Origin: Oscillospiraceae bacterium | GTDB taxonomy: Bacteria > Bacillota > Clostridia > Oscillospirales > Oscillospiraceae | Reading direction: 5' to 3' | Length of the DNA stretch: 64,000 bases | Assembly (NCBI GenBank): GCA_902798545.1 | Contig: CADBWQ010000016.1 | Location: 1 to 64,000 of the forward strand | Part shown: piece after piece, positions 8,975 to 17,393 of the stretch | Position numbering within the stretch: position 1 is the stretch's first letter | Layout: each line of letters begins with the position of its first letter | The notes under the pieces: generated by a model | Seen by the model: the letters and a program-made list of their open reading frames with translations, nothing else | What the model was told of the DNA's origin: nothing | The model's database searches: none | Translations under genes and position numbers: made by a program

Positions 8975-10273
8975 TCATTGTGTAAAAGTACCGAAGGCGG
9001 CAATGGCCTCATCTACGGTCATCGCACCTGTTGCAACACGAAAAAGTGCCTGTCTGAACTGGATGACCGCATCATCCATCAATCCGAATACTTCCGGCGA
9101 CAGGATCCGGGATTCCGGCACAGCCCCGAATGCGGCGTACATGTCATTAAATGACAGGTCTTTCGTCGGGGACATAAGCCCTTTGTTTTTTGCCATTTCG
9201 TTCAGTTCCCGCGGCGTGATCAGGAAACGCATGAATTCGTTGGCCATGTCCAGATTTGGACTGTCTTTGTTGACCGAGAACTGCAGATTCGGCATGTCAA
9301 GGAAGCTTGCACCTTCGTCCGACATGGGAACAGGAGCAAAGGTGTAGGTAAAAGGGCTGGCGATAAATGCATCGGAACGGCTCTCCCGTTTCTTCGTCCC
9401 GGAGACGGCGTCTCCGGAACAGATCATCATGGGGACGTCGCCTTCAAAAAAGCGAAGGATCACGGCGTCATAGTTGTTTTCGATCTCGGCGCAGGCGTCA
9501 AGGTTCACACAGCCGTCGTTCAGAAACTGCACGATCTTTTCAAGGGATGGCCGCATGTACTCACCGGCGGAGGCATCAAGGGCATTGAGCTTTTTGACAG
9601 CTTCCGCATCATGAGCCACGGTTTCGCAGAAGAAGGGATACATTGCCGCCGTAAAGAGCGAGGTGAGCTCCTCCCGTGAGAAGCCCATCATCGGGTTTTC
9701 ATAGCCTTTTTCACGGAACGCGTCACACACGGCCACCAGCTCAGAGTAGGTCGTGGGAACGCTCAGGCCTTCTTTTTCAAAAAGACTGTTGTTTACCAAC
9801 ATGCCGTAGGTGTTTGAAAAGACCGGGACCATCGGGAATGTCCCGTCGTCCGTATGCAGGATGATATTGTTTCGGATGCAGTCCAGATCAAGACCCAGCG
9901 CAGGATCGGCCAGATCCTCGGCATAATCGATGGCTGCCTTATACCTCTCCCGGCCATACATCCAGGAGTAGTTGACATAGATGTCAGGGGCGTCATTCCC
10001 GCTCAGAACCGTTCCGATCATGTTGTTATAGTCGTCAACTTTGGTAAACATCAGTTCCACTTCGGGATAATACTCGTTGAATCGGTCAAATTCGGCTTCC
10101 AGCGCCTCAAAGTTATTGTAACTGCCGGCAATACGGATATGACTGCTGATGTTAGTATCCAGAGCCGGTCGGAAGCCTTCCTCAGCCGTCACTTCCTGCT
10201 TCTCTGAGCCGCATCCGGCCAGGCTCAGGAGCATCAGAAGCGCCAGAAGAATACACATCGTCTTTTTCATCAT
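8975..10273 (-). CDS. Extracellular solute-binding lipoprotein (family 1 type)
   Basis: 432 residues. A lipoprotein signal peptide ends in the lipobox LSLAGC (Cys about residue 21), so the mature protein should be anchored outside the membrane. The rest has the layout of carbohydrate ABC-transporter binding proteins (DAPDIYVNYSWM, FPMVPVFSNTYG, later MICSGDAV). No permease or ATPase gene is adjacent. The start ATG overlaps the TGA of the upstream hybrid kinase (shared ATGA at 10270-10273 on the minus strand), so the two are translationally coupled. The likely role is a ligand-sensing partner of that kinase rather than transport alone; this is inference. Confidence 0.85.
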   Translation of the reverse strand: MMKKTMCILLALLMLLSLAGCGSEKQEVTAEEGFRPALDTNISSHIRIAGSYNNFEALEAEFDRFNEYYPEVELMFTKVDDYNNMIGTVLSGNDAPDIYVNYSWMYGRERYKAAIDYAEDLADPALGLDLDCIRNNIILHTDDGTFPMVPVFSNTYGMLVNNSLFEKEGLSVPTTYSELVAVCDAFREKGYENPMMGFSREELTSLFTAAMYPFFCETVAHDAEAVKKLNALDASAGEYMRPSLEKIVQFLNDGCVNLDACAEIENNYDAVILRFFEGDVPMMICSGDAVSGTKKRESRSDAFIASPFTYTFAPVPMSDEGASFLDMPNLQFSVNKDSPNLDMANEFMRFLITPRELNEMAKNKGLMSPTKDLSFNDMYAAFGAVPESRILSPEVFGLMDDAVIQFRQALFRVATGAMTVDEAIAAFGTFTQ

Positions 10274-12807
10274 TGTCCCTTTCTGTCTTTGATTCTTCGG
10301 ATTTCTTTGATCACCAGTTTGATATCGACGGGCTTGGCAATATGCCCATTCATTCCTGCATCCAGACATTCCGTGACGTTTTCGGAGAATGCGTCCGCCG
10401 TCATCGCGATGATCGGGATGGAAGCTGCCCAGGGATTCTCCAATCTCCGGATTGCCCTGGTTGCGTCGAGACCATTCATCTCCGGCATCTGTATGTCCAT
10501 GAAGATCAGTTCATAGCTGTCCTGCGCAGCTGTACGCATCATATCCACACAGACCCGTCCGTTTTCTGCACGCTCAGCCGTGATCCCATACATGGCAAGC
10601 ATGGCGGAAATGATTTCCCAGTTGATATCATTATCCTCAGCGACAAGAATATGCAGTCCCTGCAAATCGGAATAATCATCCTCGGGCGCAAGGGAGGAGG
10701 ACTCCTTCCCAATCAGGTCATTGATTCTTTCATAGAGTGTGGAGCGGAAAAGCGGTTTGCTGACAAATCCGTTTGCCCCGGCCTCTTTAGCCTCATCCTC
10801 GATATCCGACCAGTCATATGCCGAGATCAGTAAAATGGGAATACTGTTGTCAATCTCCGAACGGATCCGCCGGATTGTCTCAAGGCCGTCCATTTCGGGC
10901 ATCTTCCAGTCAACAATGACGATGCTGTAATCCCTGCCGGAGAGATGACGGTGCTCAATCATGCCGAGGGCTTCCGGTCCGCTTCGCGCCTGCTCCGCGG
11001 ATGCACCAAGGGAATCAAGGGTGTCCGCAGCCGTCTGAAGCATGACCTCATCGTCATCGACGATCAGAACGTCAATGGGATCAAGCCGCATATCTTCCCG
11101 CTGCCTGTCGGCTATGGGGACGTCCAGCACCACAGTGAAGCTTGTCCCCTTGCCCTGTTCACTCTGACAATCTATCGTTCCGCCAAGCAGATCAACCATC
11201 TGCTTGGTAATGGCCAGACCAAGACCGGTCCCCTGAATGCTGTTAACGCGGCTGTCGATCTGCCGTGAAAAAGGCTGATACATGGTCGCCATGAATTCCG
11301 GACTCATACCGATTCCCGTATCTGAAACTACATAGATCAGACGTATGCAGCCGGGTATGGGGCTTTGTTCCTCGCACAGATCTACGCTGACATGTCCACC
11401 GGGTTCCGTGTATTTGATGGCGTTGGAGAGAATATTGATATAAATCTGATTCAGACGGAGCTGATCCGTATACAGGTATTCCTTTTCCATCTGATTGACG
11501 TGGAAGCTGAAATCAATATTCTTCTCCTTAATCATCGGCTGTGAAATATTGACGAGGTTTTCGACCGTTTCCACAATGGAAAACGTCAGAGGACTCAATT
11601 TCAGTTTTCCACTCTCTACCTTCGATATATCCAGAATGTCATTGATCAGCGTCAGCAGATGATTGCTGGCAAGACTGATTTTCCGGAGGCTTTCTCCTGT
11701 TGACTGCACATCTCCGAGATTCTTCTCCGCGATGGCCGTAAGGCCTATGATGGCGTTCATGGGAGTACGGATGTCGTGAGACATGGTAGAAAGGAAATCG
11801 GTCTTAGCCTTGTTTGCAGACTCCGCTTCTCTGGCCGCGATCTGAAGGCGCCTGTTAAAGTAAAGCATATAGAACAGATCACAGAGAAACAAAATCAGCA
11901 AACCGGCAGAGACAATGCCAACCAGCAGCCAGTTTTCGGTATCTACATTGAGATCTTCCGCCGGAACGAGTCCCAGCAGTGTCCAGCCGACAGTAGCCGA
12001 GACAGGAGTAAAGGCCAGGACGCACTCCTGCCCGTGTGAATTGAGTAACGGAACGGAACCGGTCGATGAAGTAATCCTGTCGAACAGTTGACTCGACGAT
12101 TCAGGATCCGTCGGATTATAAGATTTGTAGAACTCAAAAAAACTGGAATTCTTAAAGCTGTATCCCTTCAGGATATAATCACCGTTGGCATCGATCATGG
12201 ACAGCTCGGCGTTTACCAGCTCCGTCTGGGGAAAAACCCATTTCTGCTGCAGTACCGAGATGGGAATAACCCGCAGCAGAACCGCATCTCCGATAGCTTC
12301 GCTTTCCGGATCATACAGCGCGACACGGTTGCAGAAAGCAAGCGACTGCTCGCCATTCATAGGATTCGTGTAGGTGCGGGTGATGTTGACTGACTGACCG
12401 AGTTCAGAGATCCAATCCACGTCCTTCAGGAGGCCTACCCGTTCGTAGGAAACAGCATAGTCATCGTCCGTTCCCTGCTTCGGACGTGTAGAGAGACCCG
12501 TGAGTGAATCAAGAGAAATCAAATGCGCCGAAGAGTTCTCAAGCACGTGCAGAGCGCGGATATAATCGGCTGCCTCTTCCATTGTCATGGCCCTGCTGTT
12601 GATATAGCGCGCCCATACATCGCAGATGTTCTGCTCGCCCACCAGATAATTCTCCGTCACCTGCTCCATAGTGACCACTGTGTTTTCAAAGTGTTCTACC
12701 TGCCGCCGGTATGACTCCCTGCTTTCAAATCTGGAGTAGAGAACAACAAAGATCAGGATGGCGGCCATGATGATCACATTGACAATGATAATAAAACCCT
12801 TTTTCAT
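10270..12807 (-). CDS. Membrane hybrid sensor histidine kinase with two receiver domains
   Basis: 845 residues from ATG 12807, chosen because a GGGAG box lies 8 bases upstream. Order: transmembrane helix (about 4-24), an extracytoplasmic sensing region of about 260 residues, a second transmembrane helix (about 293-318), HisKA with phospho-acceptor His344 (MSHDIRTPMN), HATPase_c with DTGIGM and GTGLGLAI, then two receiver domains with phospho-acceptor Asp633 (VDWKMPEMDG) and Asp771 (FMDIQMPEMNG). No output or DNA-binding domain is present, so the partner effector lies elsewhere. It is followed by the overlapping solute-binding lipoprotein gene, suggesting a periplasm-side ligand sensor. Confidence 0.9.
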   Translation of the reverse strand: MKKGFIIIVNVIIMAAILIFVVLYSRFESRESYRRQVEHFENTVVTMEQVTENYLVGEQNICDVWARYINSRAMTMEEAADYIRALHVLENSSAHLISLDSLTGLSTRPKQGTDDDYAVSYERVGLLKDVDWISELGQSVNITRTYTNPMNGEQSLAFCNRVALYDPESEAIGDAVLLRVIPISVLQQKWVFPQTELVNAELSMIDANGDYILKGYSFKNSSFFEFYKSYNPTDPESSSQLFDRITSSTGSVPLLNSHGQECVLAFTPVSATVGWTLLGLVPAEDLNVDTENWLLVGIVSAGLLILFLCDLFYMLYFNRRLQIAAREAESANKAKTDFLSTMSHDIRTPMNAIIGLTAIAEKNLGDVQSTGESLRKISLASNHLLTLINDILDISKVESGKLKLSPLTFSIVETVENLVNISQPMIKEKNIDFSFHVNQMEKEYLYTDQLRLNQIYINILSNAIKYTEPGGHVSVDLCEEQSPIPGCIRLIYVVSDTGIGMSPEFMATMYQPFSRQIDSRVNSIQGTGLGLAITKQMVDLLGGTIDCQSEQGKGTSFTVVLDVPIADRQREDMRLDPIDVLIVDDDEVMLQTAADTLDSLGASAEQARSGPEALGMIEHRHLSGRDYSIVIVDWKMPEMDGLETIRRIRSEIDNSIPILLISAYDWSDIEDEAKEAGANGFVSKPLFRSTLYERINDLIGKESSSLAPEDDYSDLQGLHILVAEDNDINWEIISAMLAMYGITAERAENGRVCVDMMRTAAQDSYELIFMDIQMPEMNGLDATRAIRRLENPWAASIPIIAMTADAFSENVTECLDAGMNGHIAKPVDIKLVIKEIRRIKDRKGQ

Positions 12808-12888
12808 GTTCTGATCTCCCAAAAAGCCAAGTCATACTTGCAGATATTCCAACGTCTGAATGGGAAGAAGATACAACGCTACAGAGTC

Positions 12889-12916
12889 AGTATAGCAGGT
12901 TTTCGTGTTTTTGAAA
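12889..12916 (-). promoter_or_regulatory. Candidate sigma-A promoter for the hybrid kinase operon
   Basis: Minus strand TTTCAA, 16-bp spacer, TATACT. Moderate -35 match. Confidence 0.45.
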
Positions 12917-12963
12917 AGTGCATTTCAATTACGATGGCAAATGCAGGTATGTTCTGATTTATG

Positions 12964-12992
12964 TTGACCGGCCAAAGAAGGGAAGGTATAAT
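12964..12992 (+). promoter_or_regulatory. Strong sigma-A promoter upstream of 13074
   Basis: TTGACC, 17-bp spacer, perfect TATAAT; it points at the gene starting 82 bp downstream. Confidence 0.75.
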
Positions 12993-13073
12993 TTAACGCG
13001 TGCTTTGTATCACGTGCGAAACAGCGCTTCTGTTGATGCATATGTCATGACGTAGAAACGATTGAGGTGCGGG

Positions 13074-14288
13074 ATGAAACGATTCTTATCGCTGGTTTTG
13101 ACATTTGTTGTTATGCTGGTGTTGATGCAGATAGGGGGGTATGCCGCCTGTGCTGAACAGGCAGCTGCGGTGCCGACCGAGGAGCTTCCGCTGACACAGA
13201 CCCTGCCATCGGGTGTACGGGAGGACGGGACCCTTGACGGAGATATCGTGAAACAGTGGGTGGATGCCTATCTGGCAGAAAATCACTGGGACAGCCCGGG
13301 CTGCCAGATGGCAATCGGATACTGGTATTCCGGGGACGATGAGTCCTGGTATTACAATGCCGATGAGTGGATCGGAGGGGTGAACTGGTACAAGCTCCCG
13401 CTGTGCATGTATTACGCGGAAAGACTGAACCGCGGTGAGATTACCATGGAAACAGTCGTGACCGGCATCACACTGGAATATGCTCTGACCACCACACTGG
13501 AGAATTCCAGCGGGCCGAGCATCTATTCACTGGTTACGGACCTGGCCGAAAAAGAGTCGAAGAGCTATACCGACCTGGGAAAACAGTATGCTGATCTGCC
13601 GGAGGACTATTATACCAGCGAGTATTACAATAATGCCTATACTGCACGACTCATGATGGAAATCACGAAGACACTCTTTCGTGGCGGGGAGGAACGTTTT
13701 CCACATGTTCTGGAATCGATGAAAAAATCCCAGCCCGAGGACCTGTTCAAGCGGGACTGGAACGTACGTACTGCCTGGGAGTGCGCCCAGACGCACAGCG
13801 CCGACTGGGGTGGAGAGGGGGACGACCTCATCCATTGCACCGGGATTATCTACACCCCCACACCGGTGGTGCTGACTGTAATGACGAGAAACATCTGGGA
13901 TCTGGATATTATCGGGGGCGTTGCGGGACACTTTGCGAACCTTGCGGTAGAGATGCATAACAAACAGCAGGTGCGGCAGAGCGTCGCGGCCGATGCCGAC
14001 GACACGGTAAACACCACCCCGGCCGGGAATGCGACAGCCGAAGCCGGAGCTGTATACGGGAATCCGGAACGCGAAAATACCTCGGAAGGGTATGAGACTG
14101 CGGCCACTGACGGTATGCAGCTTCCGGCAGAGACACCGACTCCCGAAAATGTATCGGCACCGGCTGAAGCAGGGCAAGCTGACGCGAGAAGGAACACACC
14201 GGTGCACCTGATCGTACTGCTTCTCGTTCTGCTGCTCCTTATTGCGGCGGAGGCTGTTTTTGCCGTGAGGCGCAGGAGAACGAAATGA
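13074..14288 (+). CDS. Membrane-anchored serine-hydrolase (class A beta-lactamase fold) protein, catalytically degenerate
   Basis: 404 residues. An N-terminal signal segment, a globular domain (about 40-280), a Ser/Thr/Pro/Ala-rich linker (about 290-370) and a C-terminal transmembrane helix followed by RRRRTK give a surface protein tethered at its C-terminus. The globular part lines up with class A beta-lactamase-like serine hydrolases (NWYKLPLCMYYAERL, then a GIIYTP...VVLTVMTRN strand). The SxxK serine is Asn104 (N-W-Y-K107), the SDN motif reads LEN (142-144) and the KTG position reads HCTG (254-257), so hydrolysis seems unlikely. I infer a binding or structural envelope role. ATG 13074 was preferred over the GTG at 13062. 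Confidence 0.7.
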   Translation: MKRFLSLVLTFVVMLVLMQIGGYAACAEQAAAVPTEELPLTQTLPSGVREDGTLDGDIVKQWVDAYLAENHWDSPGCQMAIGYWYSGDDESWYYNADEWIGGVNWYKLPLCMYYAERLNRGEITMETVVTGITLEYALTTTLENSSGPSIYSLVTDLAEKESKSYTDLGKQYADLPEDYYTSEYYNNAYTARLMMEITKTLFRGGEERFPHVLESMKKSQPEDLFKRDWNVRTAWECAQTHSADWGGEGDDLIHCTGIIYTPTPVVLTVMTRNIWDLDIIGGVAGHFANLAVEMHNKQQVRQSVAADADDTVNTTPAGNATAEAGAVYGNPERENTSEGYETAATDGMQLPAETPTPENVSAPAEAGQADARRNTPVHLIVLLLVLLLLIAAEAVFAVRRRRTK

Positions 14289-14420
14289 GCCCCATGTAGA
14301 AGTTGAAGCGCTGCCTTCCGGATAATATGATGGACCTTCTATCTGCGGCGATGCGGTCGTGATAGTGGAAGAAGCGGATCCGGAGCAGGCAGAAAATCTG
14401 ACCCGGAAAATACTACAGCA

Positions 14421-14473
14421 GACAAAAAGCAGGCAGCGCAGTTCTTCTTCTCATGAAGACTGCGCTGCCTGCT
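14421..14473 (-). terminator. Terminator of the DUF177-to-VanY minus-strand operon
   Basis: Perfect 15-bp inverted repeat (14428-14442 with 14459-14473); read on the minus strand it is followed by TTTTTGTC. Confidence 0.85.
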
Positions 14474-14499
14474 ATAGCCGGTCAAGGTATATGATGTGG

Positions 14500-15351
14500 T
14501 TATCTGCCCCTGCGCCAGGCAACATATTCTTCCAGTGTGATCCCCCGGTTGGTGATCTCATGAGCAAACTTCTCACCGACATAGCGGTAATGCCAGGGCT
14601 CATAAATGATGCCGGTAATGTCACTGCTCCCAGGGGGATAGCGGAGAATGAAGCCGTAATCGGCGGCATGCTCCTTGAGCCACTTCTGGGTGCCGGTGGT
14701 CTCCTGCCACTCGGTGAGATAAGGGAAAGTCTCGTCGATGATATCGGCAGCGAGACCAAGCTGATGCTCACTGGTGCCGGGATAGGCGACCTCTTCAGCG
14801 GCAAGCGCTGTCGCTTCCTCAATGGTGCAATATCGCTCCATCATGACGCGAACGACCTTGTTGTCAAAGAGCTCCTGCTGGAACTCCTGGGTTCGGTAGG
14901 CAGAGCAGATCATAGGATATCCGGCATTCTCAGCGCGGCAGTCCTGCATCATCTGCCAGCAGATGGCAGCACAGCGCGCGTCAAGCTGGTATTCTTCCAC
15001 TACAGTGCCGAGCTCCGGAACATAGCCGTCCTTCATAGGGGAAGCAGCACTCACGATGGTCAGCAGATCAAGGTGCAGATCATCGAGACGGGCCTGCTTC
15101 TTCGCAGGGAGAGATGTGAGGCGTTCCGCAGCGGCTCTGTGGTAGGCACGCTCGTTCCAGGCGTATGTCTCAAACTCCTCCAGTGTGTCCAGCATCAGAA
15201 GACCGGCGCGCTGTTCGGCGCGGCGGTTATCCTGAATCTGCAGAAGAACCTGGATTGCAAAGCCTGAGGCCAGTGTCAGGATCACCAACAGAAGGGCCAG
15301 GAGGACCTCCTTATGAAAAGAGTCTGTTGTTCTGGAATCAGAATGTTTCAT
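14500..15351 (-). CDS. VanY-type D-alanyl-D-alanine carboxypeptidase (M15B)
   Basis: 283 residues with one N-terminal membrane helix (about 14-34), so the catalytic domain faces outside. Zinc and catalytic motifs of peptidase family M15B are intact: SAYRTQEFQ, SEHQLGLAADI (first zinc His and Asp), and EPWHYRYVG near the end (last zinc His). It would trim the terminal D-Ala from peptidoglycan stem peptides. The start ATG overlaps the end of the PlsY-like gene by 14 bp, placing it last in the der operon. A paralogue lies at 40655-41389. Nothing indicates a vancomycin-resistance cluster. Confidence 0.9.
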   Translation of the reverse strand: MKHSDSRTTDSFHKEVLLALLLVILTLASGFAIQVLLQIQDNRRAEQRAGLLMLDTLEEFETYAWNERAYHRAAAERLTSLPAKKQARLDDLHLDLLTIVSAASPMKDGYVPELGTVVEEYQLDARCAAICWQMMQDCRAENAGYPMICSAYRTQEFQQELFDNKVVRVMMERYCTIEEATALAAEEVAYPGTSEHQLGLAADIIDETFPYLTEWQETTGTQKWLKEHAADYGFILRYPPGSSDITGIIYEPWHYRYVGEKFAHEITNRGITLEEYVAWRRGR

Positions 15352-15985
15352 CGAACTTATAACTGATGTCTTCCTCGAGGCTCATGCGCATTTCCGCCTT
15401 TTTGGCAATGCGGGGAATAGCCGGGAGGTTTTTCAACAGGACGATTCCCGCGGTCAGAATGAGCAGCATGGTGAGCAGCCGGTCATCCACCACCAGGACT
15501 GCAACAAGGATCGAAGCGAGGGCTCCGGCGATAGCCCCAAGGGACAGATATCTTGAGAACCAGGTGACGAGTGCTGAGACAATGATGCAGGAGGCACCGA
15601 GCGAGAGATCAGCACAGATCATGGTCACCGCGAGACAGATCGTGGCATAGCTGCCGCGAAAGCGGTTATAGACCGGAAAGAGCCTGCCGAGCACGAGACA
15701 GAAGCCGGCAAACGCCCGCCCGATGTCCGCATGTCCTTTAATGGCCATCAGGAGACCGCCAAGCAGAATCGGCACCAGATCGCGAATCAGCTCCACCAGC
15801 AGGAGCTTCAGAAAACCGGTATAGCCAAAGAGTCTGCGGAAGTTCGAAATAAACATGCGTTTTTTCCCAATCCGGTGCAGGTCTCTGTGAAACACAAAAA
15901 CCGAGGCAATGGAGAGGGTGCTGATGCTGCCAAAGTTATAAGCAACGAATGCGGTGATGAGCAGCAGAAGCCAGTAGCCGATCAT
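15338..15985 (-). CDS. PlsY-like membrane protein with altered acyltransferase motifs
   Basis: 215 residues with several membrane helices and the overall layout of PlsY, the acyl-phosphate:glycerol-3-phosphate acyltransferase, a known neighbour of der in Clostridia. The conserved loops are changed: the GSGNxGATN loop reads GKKRMFISN, and the GHxFPVFxxFxGGKGVAT motif reads GRLFPVYNRFRGSYATIC, losing the His and the GGKG phosphate loop. It is therefore either a non-acylating paralogue or a protein with another substrate; a normal plsY would be expected elsewhere. Its ATG shares ATGA with the end of der, so it is translationally coupled. Family membership is judged by eye. Confidence 0.65.
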   Translation of the reverse strand: MIGYWLLLLITAFVAYNFGSISTLSIASVFVFHRDLHRIGKKRMFISNFRRLFGYTGFLKLLLVELIRDLVPILLGGLLMAIKGHADIGRAFAGFCLVLGRLFPVYNRFRGSYATICLAVTMICADLSLGASCIIVSALVTWFSRYLSLGAIAGALASILVAVLVVDDRLLTMLLILTAGIVLLKNLPAIPRIAKKAEMRMSLEEDISYKFDETF

Positions 15986-17307
15986 TCCTGTTCTCCCTTC
16001 TGCCGGATAATGAGATGGACCGGCGTACCCTCAAGACCGAATACCGAACGAATCTGGTTTTCAATATAACGCTGATAAGAAAAGTGAAAGAGCTCTCGGG
16101 AGTTGCAGAAGATCACAAAGCAGGGGGGCTTGATGCCTGTCTGCGTCATGTAATAGATTTTCAGGCGCCTGCCTTTGTCCGTGGGCGGCTGAACACGGGC
16201 CTGTGCATCGGCGAGGACGTTATTGAGCATACCGGTGGTGATGCGCATGCTGCTCTGGTCGTTGACAAAATTGATGAGTTCGAACAGCTTTTCTGTACGC
16301 TGACCGGTGAGAGCAGAGATGAACAGAATTGGTGAATAGCTCATGAAGCCCAGATCCCGCATGATGTCCTTGCGCATCTTCTCCATGGTGCCGGTCTCTT
16401 TTTCGACCAAATCCCACTTATTCACAACGATGATGCTTGCCTTGCCTGCTTCATGGGCGAGACCGGCAATCTTGGTGTCCTGTTCAGTCACGCCGTCCCG
16501 GCCATCAATCAGAATCAGGCAGACATCCGCCCGCTCAATGGCGAGCTGAGCGCGCATAACAGAGAACTTCTCCACACGCTCCTCCACGCGGGATTTGCGG
16601 CGGATGCCGGCGGTGTCAATGAAGACATATTTGCCATATTGGTTTTCAAAGGGTGTATCCACGGCATCGCGGGTGGTGCCGGCGATGTCCGAGACGATGA
16701 CGCGCTTCTCCCCAAGAATGCGGTTGATCAGGGAGGATTTGCCGACGTTCGGTTTACCGATGACGGCAACATTGATAACATCGTCTTCTGCGTCTTCTTC
16801 CTCCTCAGCGGGGAAATACTCCATACAGGCATCCAGCAGGTCGCCGGTGCCATGGCCGTGGACAGCAGAGACAGCGATGGGATCGCCGAGACCGAGGGAA
16901 TAGAACTCATAGAGTGTGGGATCCGTGGCGCCGGTGGAGTCTGCCTTGTTGACAGCGAGGACGACGGGCTTGCGGGAACGCTGCAGCATGGTGGCGACAT
17001 CCTCATCCGCGGCGGTGACACCGGTGCGGATATCGGTCACCAGAATGATGACGGTGGCAGCGTCGATGGCGATCTGGGCCTGTTCGCGCATAAAAAGAAG
17101 AATCTCGCTGTCGGTACTGGGCTCGATACCACCTGTATCGACAAGATCGAAGGTACGACCGCGCCATTCGGAGGAGGCATAGAGACGGTCACGGGTAACG
17201 CCGGGGGTATCTTCGACAATCGAGAGCCGCTGTCCGACCAGCTTGTTAAAGAGCATGGATTTTCCGACATTCGGTCTCCCGACAATGGCAACAAGCGGTC
17301 TTGACAT
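15982..17307 (-). CDS. der: Ribosome-assembly GTPase Der (EngA)
   Basis: 441 residues, full length. Two tandem GTPase domains are clear: G1 GRPNVGKS at about residue 10 with DTPGVTRD, and a second GKPNVGKS at about residue 187 with DIAGTTRD, each with NKxD (VNKAD, VNKWD). A C-terminal KH-like domain follows. It acts in 50S subunit maturation and is generally essential. A GGAGGT box precedes the ATG. It lies between the DUF512 radical-SAM gene and the PlsY-like gene, the usual Clostridia order. Confidence 0.97.
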   Translation of the reverse strand: MSRPLVAIVGRPNVGKSMLFNKLVGQRLSIVEDTPGVTRDRLYASSEWRGRTFDLVDTGGIEPSTDSEILLFMREQAQIAIDAATVIILVTDIRTGVTAADEDVATMLQRSRKPVVLAVNKADSTGATDPTLYEFYSLGLGDPIAVSAVHGHGTGDLLDACMEYFPAEEEEDAEDDVINVAVIGKPNVGKSSLINRILGEKRVIVSDIAGTTRDAVDTPFENQYGKYVFIDTAGIRRKSRVEERVEKFSVMRAQLAIERADVCLILIDGRDGVTEQDTKIAGLAHEAGKASIIVVNKWDLVEKETGTMEKMRKDIMRDLGFMSYSPILFISALTGQRTEKLFELINFVNDQSSMRITTGMLNNVLADAQARVQPPTDKGRRLKIYYMTQTGIKPPCFVIFCNSRELFHFSYQRYIENQIRSVFGLEGTPVHLIIRQKGEQE

Positions 17308-17393
17308 TGGTTTACCTCCATAAGAGTCTGATTAAGCCCCAACTCCTGCAGAGCGGGGTTGTAAAAAGAGAAACAAAAGCGGCCGTGACAGGG

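Noticed and set aside
14289-14420. Possible small gene between 14288 and the terminator
   Set aside because: A short readable stretch (VEEADPEQAENLTRKILQQ) exists but has no start, ribosome-binding site or recognised homologue, so it is not reported as a gene.
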